A stretch of DNA of 64,000 nucleotides from Minicystis rosea (GTDB lineage: Bacteria > Myxococcota_A > Polyangia > Polyangiales > Polyangiaceae), in NCBI GenBank assembly GCA_001931535.1, contig CP016211.1, positions 3,004,501 through 3,068,500 of the forward strand, read 5' to 3'. The translations under genes were made by a program, and so were the position numbers. The first letter of the stretch is position 1; every line of letters begins with the position of its first letter. The notes beneath the pieces were generated by a model. It made no database searches, was not told the DNA's origin, and saw only the letters and a list, made by a program, of their open reading frames with translations. Positions 1 to 7,537 of this stretch are shown here, piece by piece.

Positions 1-594
1 GAATTGGAAGCGGAAGAGCGCGCGATCCTCGGGCGTGAGGGCCGCGAACGCTTCGCGCAGGGCTTCGTCGAAGGCGTGCTGCCAGCGGGCCCGCGCGAGG
101 AGATGCTCGGGGCTCTGGGCGGTCCATTCCATGGTGGTGACGGCGTCGAGGGACTCGTGCGGGCGCGTGCGGCGCCGCTGGTCCGCGTCCACGCGCAGCA
201 CGAGCACGCGAAGCCATGCGTCGAGCGGACCACGCCCGGCGTATTCGGCGATCTTCGGCGGCGCGCCGGCCCGACCCACGAAGAGGCGCTCGCGCGTGCG
301 CTGCGCGACTTCGTCGACTTCGGCGGGAGCACGCCGGCGCCGCGTGAGGATCTCCGCGATGCGCGCGAGGTGCCGTGTCTCGACGACGGCAACGGCGCGC
401 TCGTCACCGAGCGCGCACGCGCACACGAGGTAGAGGTCCGCCGCGTGGAGGGCCGAGAGCGCCTCCGCGGACGCCGCGAGCGGCTGCACGAAGCGCGCGA
501 ACGCCGCGCGATCGAGGGTGATCTCCGGGTGCGCCCGCACGCCCGCGGCGTGCATGGCAGTGATGATCGCTTGGGCCGGGCCGTCGTCGGCCAT
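1..594 (-). CDS. Sigma-70 family RNA polymerase sigma factor-like protein (partial, C-terminus off the left edge)
   Basis: The minus frame is open for 198 codons from an ATG at 594 to the window edge. An AGAAGGA ribosome-binding site lies upstream of the ATG at a normal distance. Visible segments include DLYLVCACALGDERA, a stretch around 'DEVAQRTRERLFVG', 'GRGPLDAWLRVLVLRV' and, at the edge, 'LTPEDRALFRF'. These match an atypical sigma-70 class common in myxobacteria: region 2 lies in the middle and region 4 (helix-turn-helix) should follow 'ALFR'. The family usually directs transcription of unknown regulons and often sits near Ser/Thr kinases. The missing C-terminal part would hold the -35 recognition helix, so the assignment rests on overall pattern rather than a complete domain. 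Confidence 0.7.
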   Translation of the reverse strand, partial: MADDGPAQAIITAMHAAGVRAHPEITLDRAAFARFVQPLAASAEALSALHAADLYLVCACALGDERAVAVVETRHLARIAEILTRRRRAPAEVDEVAQRTRERLFVGRAGAPPKIAEYAGRGPLDAWLRVLVLRVDADQRRRTRPHESLDAVTTMEWTAQSPEHLLARARWQHAFDEALREAFAALTPEDRALFRFQF

Positions 595-794
595 CGCTAA
601 TCGTCCTTCTCTCGGGCCGCGATCTCGCCGGCCATGGCTGCTCGTCCCTTTCAGCCCGCGATCCGCTCGCCGGCGAAATCCAGGCTCGGGCCGTCGACGA
701 TCAGCCCGCTGCTCTTTTCGTGCGACTCCTCTCCCGCAGGGCGCGTCATCCCTCCGACAACCTTACTGCGGGCTGCGCCCGGGAGATGACAACA

Positions 795-2204
795 ATGCGC
801 CGGACTTCCCTCATCGCGCTCTCTTCCATTTTGTCCCTCGCGATCTTCACGGCCTGCGGGCCCGGCGGTGGAGGCGGGGGCGGCAGCGGCGGGTCCGCAG
901 GGGGCACCACGAGCAGCACGGGCGGCGGCGCGTGCGACAAGGCTCCTGCATCGGGGATGACCCAGATCGTGCCCGCGAGCGGCACCGACGTGGAGGTCGG
1001 CGTCGGCGCGGCCATTTCACTGCTCGGCGATGGATCGCCGATCGTCGCCTATGGCGTCCACCACCAGACCGACGGCGCGGACGAGGTCTTCGTGATCCGC
1101 TGGGATTCGTGCGCGGGTGCGTGGACGGCGCCGGTGAAGGTCGACGACGTCTCCTCCTTGCACGGCATCCGCCCGATCGGCATCGCCGTCGATGCCAGCG
1201 ATGGTCGCGTGGTCGTCACGTACGAGAAATCGCACGTCATCCAACAGCCGAATCCGACGCATCAGATCTACGTCGCCACCTCGACGGACGGCGGCGCGAC
1301 GTTCACGAGCGAGCCCGTCTCGCGGCATTGCATCGAGGAGCCCTCGTGCACGCAGCTCGGCGACGAGCAGGACGCGTTCAATCCGCAGGTCGCGGTCGCC
1401 GGCGGCAAGACCTACGTCGTGTACGACCAGGCCCTCGTGGGCTGCGGCACCGCGGATCCAGGAGAGCCTCCGGCGTGCCACGACACCGTCGTCTTCGCGC
1501 AGAAGGACGGAGCCACGTGGACGCGCACGCCCATCGAGGACGGCGTGGATCCCAAGCTCGGAAACACCATCTACACCGACGTGACCTTCCCGCCGAGCGT
1601 GGCCATCGACGGCGACGGCGTGCCCGGCGTGCTCGCGTTCCAGCACCCAAACCAGAGCTCGAGCCCCATCAGCTACACGTGGGCGCTCTACTTCGCGCGC
1701 CCGGGCCACACGGGCGCGCGCGTCTTCGACTCGAAGGACGCGCAGAACGACGTGGGAACCGGATCCTCGTCGCTGTGCTTCGAGGGCACCAAGGCCTTCG
1801 CGCTCGCGCACCTCCACGATCAAGCGGCCGGGACCGAGACACACGATCTCCTGTTCGCCGCGAGCAACGACGGCGCCTCGTGGGCCACGGCCGTGCCGCT
1901 CCCGCGCGACGGCGACGCGCTCACCGCCGCTTCGCAGGCGCTCCTCGGCGATGGCCACGGCGGCCTCGTCGCGGTCGCGCAGGCCTCGGACGGCTCCACC
2001 AACGTGTTCGGAAACCCCAAGATCCTGCGCTCCGCGGACGGCGCCTCGTGGTCGCTCGACGGTGCGAGCGACGTCGCGAGCGGCCTCACGCCGCGATCGG
2101 TCACCGCCGCGCGCGCCGCCGACGGAAAGCTCCTCATCGCATTCGAAGGCACCGTACCCGCGTCGGTGGGCACGGGCGGCGTCGTCGTCTGGCGCGAGCC
2201 GTGA
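795..2204 (+). CDS. Predicted lipoprotein with BNR/Asp-box (sialidase-like propeller) repeats
   Basis: A lipoprotein signal peptide (MRRTSLIALSSILSLAIF, lipobox FTAC) is followed by a Gly/Ser/Thr-rich linker of about 25 residues, as is usual for myxobacterial surface lipoproteins. The ~430-residue body contains Asp-box motifs of the S-x-D-x-G-x-T-F/W type (STDGGATF, SNDGASW, SADGASW), the signature of six-bladed BNR/sialidase propellers. The Arg triad of true sialidases is not obvious, so a binding or structural propeller is as likely as an enzyme. An in-frame ATG lies at 786, but GGGAG at 781-785 is correctly spaced only for the ATG at 795. The gene is divergent from the sigma factor gene across about 200 nt in which I see no clear promoter. 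Confidence 0.8.
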   Translation: MRRTSLIALSSILSLAIFTACGPGGGGGGGSGGSAGGTTSSTGGGACDKAPASGMTQIVPASGTDVEVGVGAAISLLGDGSPIVAYGVHHQTDGADEVFVIRWDSCAGAWTAPVKVDDVSSLHGIRPIGIAVDASDGRVVVTYEKSHVIQQPNPTHQIYVATSTDGGATFTSEPVSRHCIEEPSCTQLGDEQDAFNPQVAVAGGKTYVVYDQALVGCGTADPGEPPACHDTVVFAQKDGATWTRTPIEDGVDPKLGNTIYTDVTFPPSVAIDGDGVPGVLAFQHPNQSSSPISYTWALYFARPGHTGARVFDSKDAQNDVGTGSSSLCFEGTKAFALAHLHDQAAGTETHDLLFAASNDGASWATAVPLPRDGDALTAASQALLGDGHGGLVAVAQASDGSTNVFGNPKILRSADGASWSLDGASDVASGLTPRSVTAARAADGKLLIAFEGTVPASVGTGGVVVWREP

Positions 2205-2231
2205 GATCGCCGTCCAGCGCCTGAAAGAAAG

Positions 2232-2259
2232 GGTGATCAGCGAGGCCTCGTCGATCACC
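2232..2259. terminator. Bidirectional hairpin between convergent genes
   Basis: GGTGATC (2232-2238) pairs with GATCACC (2253-2259), and the segment between them contains the self-complementary CGAGGCCTCG. The hairpin lies in the short gap between the convergent lipoprotein and TrpF genes. There is no clear U-tract, which is common in GC-rich myxobacteria, so its role as a terminator is inferred from position and stem strength. Confidence 0.45.
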
Positions 2260-2267
2260 GCTTCGCA

Positions 2268-2942
2268 TCATTCGGTGCGCGCGCGGTCGGCTCGCTCGAG
2301 CGCCGCCACCAACCGCCGCACCTTGGCCTCGTCGAGCCTTCCGTCGCTGCGCACGCTGGAGCAGAGATCGATTCCATGGGGTCGCACGCGCGCGACGGCC
2401 TCACCGATGTTCGCTTCGCCGATCCCTCCCGCGAGGAACACCGGCCGCGGCGCGACGGCCTCCACGACGCGCCGGCTGATCGCCCAATCGTGGGTGCGCC
2501 CCGTTCCGCCCAGCTCCCGCACGGCGCCCGACGTGATGCCGGAGTCGAGCAGAATGGCATCCACGTGCGGCGCGACGCGCACCGCATCTTCGACCACGTG
2601 CCCGCCCTCGACGTGCAGCACTTGCACGATCCGCAGATGAGGAAGCGCCCGCCGAACCTCGGCATACACGTCGAGGTCCACCGCATCGACGAGCTGCACC
2701 GTATCCACACCGCATGCGGCTGCGTGCGCGATCACGCCGCGCGCATCGGTACGGCTCGTCAGAAGGAAGCGGCTCACCGGCGGCGGCACCGCGCGCGCGA
2801 TCTCGGCGATCGACGCATCGTCGATCACGCCTGGGCCGCTCGGCATTTCGGCCACCAACCCCACCGCCGAGGCCCCCGCGGCGACGGCCATCCGCGCCTC
2901 GTCGACGGACATGATGCAACAGACTTTGAGATGCGTACGCAC
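2268..2942 (-). CDS. trpF: Phosphoribosylanthranilate isomerase-like (beta/alpha)8 protein
   Basis: The 224-residue protein has the landmarks of TrpF: an N-terminal K-V-C-C-I at 6-10 (family K-I-C-G with the catalytic Cys), LLDSG at 131-135 carrying the general-acid Asp133, GGTG at 145-148 followed by HDW, and the phosphate-binding FLAGGI near 169. TrpF isomerises N-(5-phosphoribosyl)anthranilate to the 1-deoxyribulose form in tryptophan synthesis. No other trp gene is nearby, so this is a stand-alone copy. It could be the cell's only TrpF or a diverged paralogue. KVCCI instead of KICG, and the C-terminal SSVRS instead of the usual SSGVE, are departures from the consensus. Confidence 0.75.
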   Translation of the reverse strand: MRTHLKVCCIMSVDEARMAVAAGASAVGLVAEMPSGPGVIDDASIAEIARAVPPPVSRFLLTSRTDARGVIAHAAACGVDTVQLVDAVDLDVYAEVRRALPHLRIVQVLHVEGGHVVEDAVRVAPHVDAILLDSGITSGAVRELGGTGRTHDWAISRRVVEAVAPRPVFLAGGIGEANIGEAVARVRPHGIDLCSSVRSDGRLDEAKVRRLVAALERADRARTE

Positions 2943-2989
2943 GGCTCGTGCGACATGCCATGCGAGAGCCGCGGTGTCGATGGTCGTGC

Positions 2990-3514
2990 CTATTCGACCG
3001 CGAACGGGAACGGCGTTCCGTAAGCCCGCCCATCACGCAGCCACACCGTGTATCGCCCCTTGGGGAGGGGTGGTGAGTGAGCATCGAGCGGCAGCGAGAA
3101 AGAGCGCGTCGCGCCCGGCGCGAGCACCGCCGTATCCATGTGATCGGGTGGGATCGGCGGCGGCATCGGCGACAGCACCTGACCGCTCGCGTCGCTCACG
3201 TCGAGCGAGAGCTGAGGAATCGAGAGCACGAAGAGGTTCAGCGTTTCGGGCGCAGATCCATCGTTCCGAATCGTGACCGTCAAGGTGGGGTTACTCCCTT
3301 CCTTGAAGCGCGCTGGGCCTGCATACGTGACGAACAGCGGTGTCTTGGCCGTGCGCGGCACCGGCGTTGGAGAGGCGCTCGCCGGGGCCGGTGGAGGCGC
3401 GGTCACGGCGGCCCGCACGCCCGCGGAGGCGCTCACCGGCGACGAGACCGGCGGCGCAGGATCGCAGCCGAGCGACAACACGAGCAGCAGGAGCGAGAGG
3501 GGATGTCGTGACAC
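2990..3514 (-). CDS. Predicted lipoprotein with an immunoglobulin-like beta-sandwich domain
   Basis: A GTG start at 3514 gives a compact signal peptide (VSRHPLSLLLLVLSLGC) ending in the lipobox LSLGC. A longer in-frame extension to 3652 would bury the signal peptide and is less likely. An Ala/Pro/Ser/Val linker (to about residue 50) is followed by a ~120-residue beta-rich domain with 'NPTLTVTIRNDGS' and 'KGRYTVWLRDG', resembling small Ig-like or BsuPI-type folds. No catalytic motif is visible and I do not recognise a specific family. It lies downstream of the cytochrome-like lipoprotein gene on the same strand, 82 nt apart. Confidence 0.65.
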   Translation of the reverse strand: MSRHPLSLLLLVLSLGCDPAPPVSSPVSASAGVRAAVTAPPPAPASASPTPVPRTAKTPLFVTYAGPARFKEGSNPTLTVTIRNDGSAPETLNLFVLSIPQLSLDVSDASGQVLSPMPPPIPPDHMDTAVLAPGATRSFSLPLDAHSPPLPKGRYTVWLRDGRAYGTPFPFAVE

Positions 3515-3596
3515 CGCATCACGGTATCGCGGAGCGAGATGCGGTTGAAGCGCCGATGGGCAACACCATGGAGTCGGATCGACCCCGAACGATCCA

Positions 3597-4046
3597 TCAC
3601 TCGGGAGCGCCGGCTTCGATCCAAGCACGAAGCAAGGCGATCTGCGCGGCATCGAGGTGCGCGCCGGCGATCGGCATCCGCGCGCCGCAGGGCGGCGTGG
3701 TCATCGACACCTTGAGGTAGAGGAGGCTGTGCTCGGGATCGCCGGGGACGACACGGGCCATCTCGTCGCAACCTTCGCCCTGCGAGGCGATGCCCACCAG
3801 CGTGGCGCGAGCCTTCTCTTGATCGACGAGATTGAGGCTGCTGCCCGCGTGGCAGTAGTCGCTCGTGCAGCTCCCCGCGGTGAAGACCTTGGCATAGATC
3901 TCGGCAAACGCAGGCCCGTTCGACGCGGCGCCTCCGCTGCCACCGCCCCCGTCGGAAGCGGAGCCGCCCGACCCGCCCTGCACATCGCCCCCGCACCCGA
4001 GCGTCACGAGCGCGCCCGCGACGAGGATCCCGATCAAGCTACGCAT
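3597..4046 (-). CDS. Small cytochrome c-like lipoprotein (planctomycete-cytochrome type)
   Basis: The start at 4046 is set by GGAGGT at ideal spacing. It produces a signal peptide (MRSLIGILVAGALVTLGC) with lipobox VTLGC and a Gly/Ser-rich linker. The remaining ~110 residues contain CTSDYCH, a C-x4-C-H variant of the c-type heme motif, and a distal 'CGARMPIAGAHLD' with a methionine that could be the sixth heme ligand. The ending 'LLRAWIEAGAPE' is typical of the C-terminal helix of planctomycete-type cytochrome domains. The pattern suggests a membrane-tethered electron-transfer protein. Whether heme attaches to C-x4-C-H is uncertain. Confidence 0.65.
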   Translation of the reverse strand: MRSLIGILVAGALVTLGCGGDVQGGSGGSASDGGGGSGGAASNGPAFAEIYAKVFTAGSCTSDYCHAGSSLNLVDQEKARATLVGIASQGEGCDEMARVVPGDPEHSLLYLKVSMTTPPCGARMPIAGAHLDAAQIALLRAWIEAGAPE

Positions 4047-4317
4047 GACCACCTCCAAGGCGTGAGGGATACGCGTCGTGCGCTGCCTCTACAATCGATC
4101 TTGCCCAGACGGCATTGCATGGCGCACGCATACAATCCGAGGCGCGGAATCGAGGTCGTGCAGAGAGGCACGACGCGCATGTCATGCCTGCGATCCGAGC
4201 GTGCAGAGGCCGAGGAGCCGACGGTGGATCCGGCGATGCCTGAGCCGATGAGCCACTTGGGCGCCATTGCGAGGGTGCTCGCCGCCGGGTACCCCCGTGC
4301 TCGGAGGAGCGAGCTGA

Positions 4318-5448
4318 ATGCCCACCCCCGAGGATCTCCGTCGGTACCGCCGCAATTGGCAGGGAGAGATCGACAGCGCCGTCCAATATCGCGCCATGGC
4401 CGACGCCGAGCGGACGCCCTCCGTGGCGCAGGTGTTCCGTGATCTCGCGGTGGTCGAAGAGCGACACGCGCGCTTCTGGTACGAGCGGCTGCACAAGGCC
4501 GGCGTGAAGACGCCGCCGCCGCGCCCGAGCTTCCGTGCGTGGATGCTCGCGATCATCACGCGCCGCTTCGGCGCGAGCGCGGTGCTCCCGGCGATGGCGG
4601 CGCGCGAGCATGCTTATCGCAACTCGTATGCAGGTCAGCCCGAGACGGCGAAGACACCGATGGCGGCGCAGGAGCGCTCGCACGCACGCGTGCTCGGCGC
4701 GCTGGCGCGACAGACGGGCGGCGGCATCGAAGGCAACCTGCTCGCGCGCATCGAGGGCCGGCATCGATCCGCCGCCGGGAACGCGCTCCGCGCCGCCGTC
4801 CTCGGCGCCAACGATGGGCTCTGCTCGAACCTGAGCTTGGTGATGGGCGTCGCCGGCGCGACGATGCAGAGCCGGCTCCTGCTCGTCACGGGGCTCGCGG
4901 GCCTCCTCGCGGGCGCGTGCTCGATGGCGCTCGGCGAGTGGGTGAGCGTGAGCAGCTCACGCGAGCTGGCCGAGCGCGAGCTCCGCACCGAGGCCGACGA
5001 AATCAGCGCGGCCCCCGAGGACGAGCGCGAGGAGATCCAGCTCATCTACCAGGCCAAAGGCGTCGACGAGCCGCTCGCGAAGGCGCTCTCCGCGCAGCTC
5101 ATCAAGAACCCCGAGCACGCCCTCGACGTCCTCGCGCGCGAGGAGCTCGGCGTCGATCCCGACGAGCTCGGCGGTTCACCGCTCGTCGCCGCCGCGACCT
5201 CGTTCGTGCTCTTCGCGCTCGGCGCCGTGGTGCCGGTGCTCCCGTTCCTCGTGCTCTCGGGCAACACCGCCGTCGTCGTGAGCATGGCGCTGAGCGGCAC
5301 CGCGCTCGTCCTGCTCGGCGTGGCCATCACCATCTTCACCGGCAAGCCGGCTTGGTCCTCGGCCCTACGACAGCTCGTGCTCGGCTTCGGCGCCGCGGGG
5401 CTCACGTTCGTGGTCGGCAAGCTGCTCGGCGTGGCCATCGCCGGGTGA
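4318..5448 (+). CDS. mbfA: MbfA-type protein: ferritin-like domain fused to a VIT1/CCC1 transporter
   Basis: Residues 1 to about 145 form a four-helix ferritin/erythrin-like domain with carboxylate ligands (E17, E31, an E-E-R-H at 47-50, and a later Q-E-R-S-H). Residues ~155-376 match the VIT1/CCC1 family: 'GANDGLCSNLSLVMGVAGA', a cytoplasmic acidic helix (ELAERELRTEADEI...) and C-terminal hydrophobic helices. In alphaproteobacteria the same fusion (MbfA) exports iron and protects against iron and peroxide stress. The role here is inferred from that. The gene stands alone. The 270-nt upstream gap shared with the divergent cytochrome lipoprotein shows no recognisable Fur/Irr box by eye. Confidence 0.88.
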   Translation: MPTPEDLRRYRRNWQGEIDSAVQYRAMADAERTPSVAQVFRDLAVVEERHARFWYERLHKAGVKTPPPRPSFRAWMLAIITRRFGASAVLPAMAAREHAYRNSYAGQPETAKTPMAAQERSHARVLGALARQTGGGIEGNLLARIEGRHRSAAGNALRAAVLGANDGLCSNLSLVMGVAGATMQSRLLLVTGLAGLLAGACSMALGEWVSVSSSRELAERELRTEADEISAAPEDEREEIQLIYQAKGVDEPLAKALSAQLIKNPEHALDVLAREELGVDPDELGGSPLVAAATSFVLFALGAVVPVLPFLVLSGNTAVVVSMALSGTALVLLGVAITIFTGKPAWSSALRQLVLGFGAAGLTFVVGKLLGVAIAG

Positions 5449-5540
5449 TCGCGGCCCGCCTCGAGCTCTCACCGCACGAAGCGCGTCACATCCGCCCGCG
5501 ACCGGGTCCATCGTCGAGGCTACCGCCGAAACGAGGACTC

Positions 5541-6266
5541 ATGACGAATCGATGGATCGCCCCACTGCTCATCGCGACCGCGTTCACCGCCGCCTGTGCG
5601 CCGCGCGACGAGACCACGCCGGGCTCGGGAGGAGGAGGGCAGGGCGGTGCCGCCATGTCGGTGCGCGGCGCGCGTTATTGCGAGATCCTCGTGGGCCACC
5701 TGGAGGGCGCGAACGTTCGTATCGACGTCTTCAACACCTTTGGCCTCAACGAGTGTCCCGAAGAGGCATGGTCCAACGTGGATGAGGCCGCCGTCGCCCA
5801 AGAGACCGGCGCGACCAGCGTGGTTTTGAATGGCCCGCGTCACTGGGTCGTCGATGGCTTCGTCAACAGCTCCTTCCTCGATCCCACGGTCGTCACCTTG
5901 GGCGGCATCGAGATGCGCAAGGCCGGCCAAATCACGCTCCCGCTGTCCGAGGTGGCCAATGCGGGCAAACCGTATCTGACGCGCGAGGTCGCCCGCAACA
6001 CGACCTATGTCTTCGATGCGGGGAAGAGCGTTTACGAGATGGTGGATGCCGACGGCCGCATCTTCGTGATGCAGTCGTTCAGCTTGGAGCAGGAAGCCCT
6101 CACGGAGAGCGATCTTCCGGGCCTTTCGTCCAAGCTCACTTTGCCGGCAGGATGGATGTTCCGCACACGCACGCTCACCGCCGAGCTCCAGGTCACGGCC
6201 GTCGATGGAGTCGCCACCATCGTGCAAGACCAGCTCGAGAGCACCTATCAGCTCTCGAAGCCGTAG
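5541..6266 (+). CDS. Predicted lipoprotein of unknown function
   Basis: The 241-residue protein begins MTNRWIAPLLIATAFTAAC, a lipoprotein signal with lipobox FTAAC, followed by a short Gly-rich linker. The mature part contains 'RYCEILVG' and 'VRIDVFNTFGLNECPEEAW', and ends 'QVTAVDGVATIVQDQLESTYQLSKP'. This pattern is known from uncharacterised myxobacterial proteins, but I cannot attach a function. Two cysteines (CEILVG and NECPEE) could form a disulfide. It is transcribed in the same direction as mbfA after a 92-nt gap and as the next small gene after 51 nt. Confidence 0.7.
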   Translation: MTNRWIAPLLIATAFTAACAPRDETTPGSGGGGQGGAAMSVRGARYCEILVGHLEGANVRIDVFNTFGLNECPEEAWSNVDEAAVAQETGATSVVLNGPRHWVVDGFVNSSFLDPTVVTLGGIEMRKAGQITLPLSEVANAGKPYLTREVARNTTYVFDAGKSVYEMVDADGRIFVMQSFSLEQEALTESDLPGLSSKLTLPAGWMFRTRTLTAELQVTAVDGVATIVQDQLESTYQLSKP

Positions 6267-6317
6267 AGATGGATCTGGCCAAGCCTCGGATGAAGCGCGA
6301 CCATCGCTGGACATCCC

Positions 6318-6626
6318 GTGCGATCAACCCTCTTCAAGGTCGTCGCGATCATCCTCGCCGTCGGCGTTATCGCGTTCGTGGTTCAGGAAAGCCGCCGGCA
6401 GGCGCGTGAGCCGGCGCCGACGCCGACCGCAGCATCGGTGTCGGTCGCGACATCGGCGTCCGTCGCGGCGCCGGCCGCGCAGAAGGATGGAGGCCCGGCG
6501 GATGCGCCGCGTCCGTCGAGCACCTGGGACATCCTCGGGCCGGCGACGAAGGCCGATCCTCACGTGGTGAAGCGCGCGGTCGATGGGCTCGTGCCCGCGC
6601 CGTCGGCCTCGCAGGTCGCGCCCTGA
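6318..6626 (+). CDS. Small single-pass membrane protein
   Basis: A GTG start gives a 102-residue protein with one N-terminal transmembrane helix (FKVVAIILAVGVIAFVV), an Ala/Thr/Val/Ser/Pro-rich linker and a short C-terminal stretch (TWDILGPATKADPHVVKRAVDGL). No family is recognised. Its TGA overlaps the ATG of the next gene (TGATG at 6624-6628), so translation of the two is probably coupled and the protein may work with the membrane hydroxylase downstream. Confidence 0.55.
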   Translation: MRSTLFKVVAIILAVGVIAFVVQESRRQAREPAPTPTAASVSVATSASVAAPAAQKDGGPADAPRPSSTWDILGPATKADPHVVKRAVDGLVPAPSASQVAP

Positions 6627-7333
6627 TGGTGGCGGCGCTGCTCACGGCGGCCCTGAGCCTCGCGCTCCTCGCGATCGCGTTCGGGCCGCTCGAACGAGCG
6701 TTTCCCGCGCGCGCGGAGCAGCGGGTGATCCGCCCCGGGATCGGCGTCGATCTGTGCTTCTTCGCTGGGCAGTACCTCGTGTGGAGCGGCCTCTCGCTCT
6801 CGATCCTGCTCGCCGTGCGCAATCACATCGCGCTCGCGCCGCTCGATGCGCTGCGCGACTTCGTGGCGGCGCGCCCCATGTGGATGCAGATCGTCGCCGC
6901 CGTCGTGCTCGGCGATCTGACCGTCTACTGGTTTCATCGCGCCTGCCACACGTTCGAGCCGCTCTGGCGATTCCACGCGGTCCATCACAGCGCCGAGCAC
7001 CTCGACTTCCTCGCGGCGCACCGCGAGCATCCGCTCGACGGCATCGTCACGCAGCTCAGCGTGAACCTCCCGGCCTTCGTGATGGGGTTTCCCATCCATC
7101 ACCTCGCGGCCTTCCTCGCGCTCCGCGGGATGTGGGCCGTCTTCATTCACGCCAACGTCCGCCTGCCGATCGGCCCGCTGCGCTGGCTGCTCGGCGCGCC
7201 CGAGCTCCATCACTTTCATCACGCCCGCGTGCCCGAGACGCGGCACAACTTCTCGAACCTCGCGCCTTGGGTCGATGTGATCTTCGGGACGTATCACTGC
7301 CCGAAGGGCCGGAGAACTACCCGCTCGGCCTGA
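6626..7333 (+). CDS. Sterol desaturase/fatty-acid hydroxylase superfamily protein, 3' end frameshifted
   Basis: The protein is an integral-membrane di-iron hydroxylase. The His-box clusters are visible in order: 'WFHRACHT', 'WRFHAVHHSAEHLD', and 'ELHHFHHARVPETRHNF', with hydrophobic helices before and between them. Members hydroxylate or desaturate sterols, fatty acids or carotenoids. The substrate here is unknown. In frame, the protein ends abnormally after 'FGTYHCPKG' with RRTTRSA. The conserved family ending (PEGPENYPLGLTEPWPKG, then FAQLVHPF) is encoded immediately downstream in another frame, so a one-base deletion near 7298-7300 has cut off the tail. It is either a recent mutation or a sequencing error. 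All His boxes lie before the break. Confidence 0.8.
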   Translation: MVAALLTAALSLALLAIAFGPLERAFPARAEQRVIRPGIGVDLCFFAGQYLVWSGLSLSILLAVRNHIALAPLDALRDFVAARPMWMQIVAAVVLGDLTVYWFHRACHTFEPLWRFHAVHHSAEHLDFLAAHREHPLDGIVTQLSVNLPAFVMGFPIHHLAAFLALRGMWAVFIHANVRLPIGPLRWLLGAPELHHFHHARVPETRHNFSNLAPWVDVIFGTYHCPKGRRTTRSA

Positions 7334-7461
7334 CGGAGCCTTGGCCCAAAGGCTATTTCGCGCAGCTCGTGCACCCGTTCCGACCCAAGCGGCGAGACGC
7401 GTCGTCACGCAAGGCGCGCCCCGACGAGATTGCGGCCGTGCCCGCTCGCTGCGGGAAATGA
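7300..7461 (+). pseudogene. Out-of-frame C-terminal tail of the sterol desaturase-family gene
   Basis: Read from 7300, the sequence encodes PEGPENYPLGLTEPWPKG followed by YFAQLVHPFRPKRR and a stop at 7461. This is the expected C-terminal segment of sterol desaturase-family hydroxylases. Adding one base just before this point would restore a continuous gene of about 278 residues spanning 6626-7461. Confidence 0.65.
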
Positions 7462-7537
7462 CGCAGCGCCGCCCGCCCGCTCGACCTGCACGTTCTTGCC
7501 CGCCGACGCCCACGCCGGTAAGGACCGAAGGGCCATC

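Noticed and set aside
4..600. The plus-strand 198-codon frame at the left edge
   Set aside because: It mirrors the fully open minus frame, which has a ribosome-binding site, sigma-factor features and normal composition.
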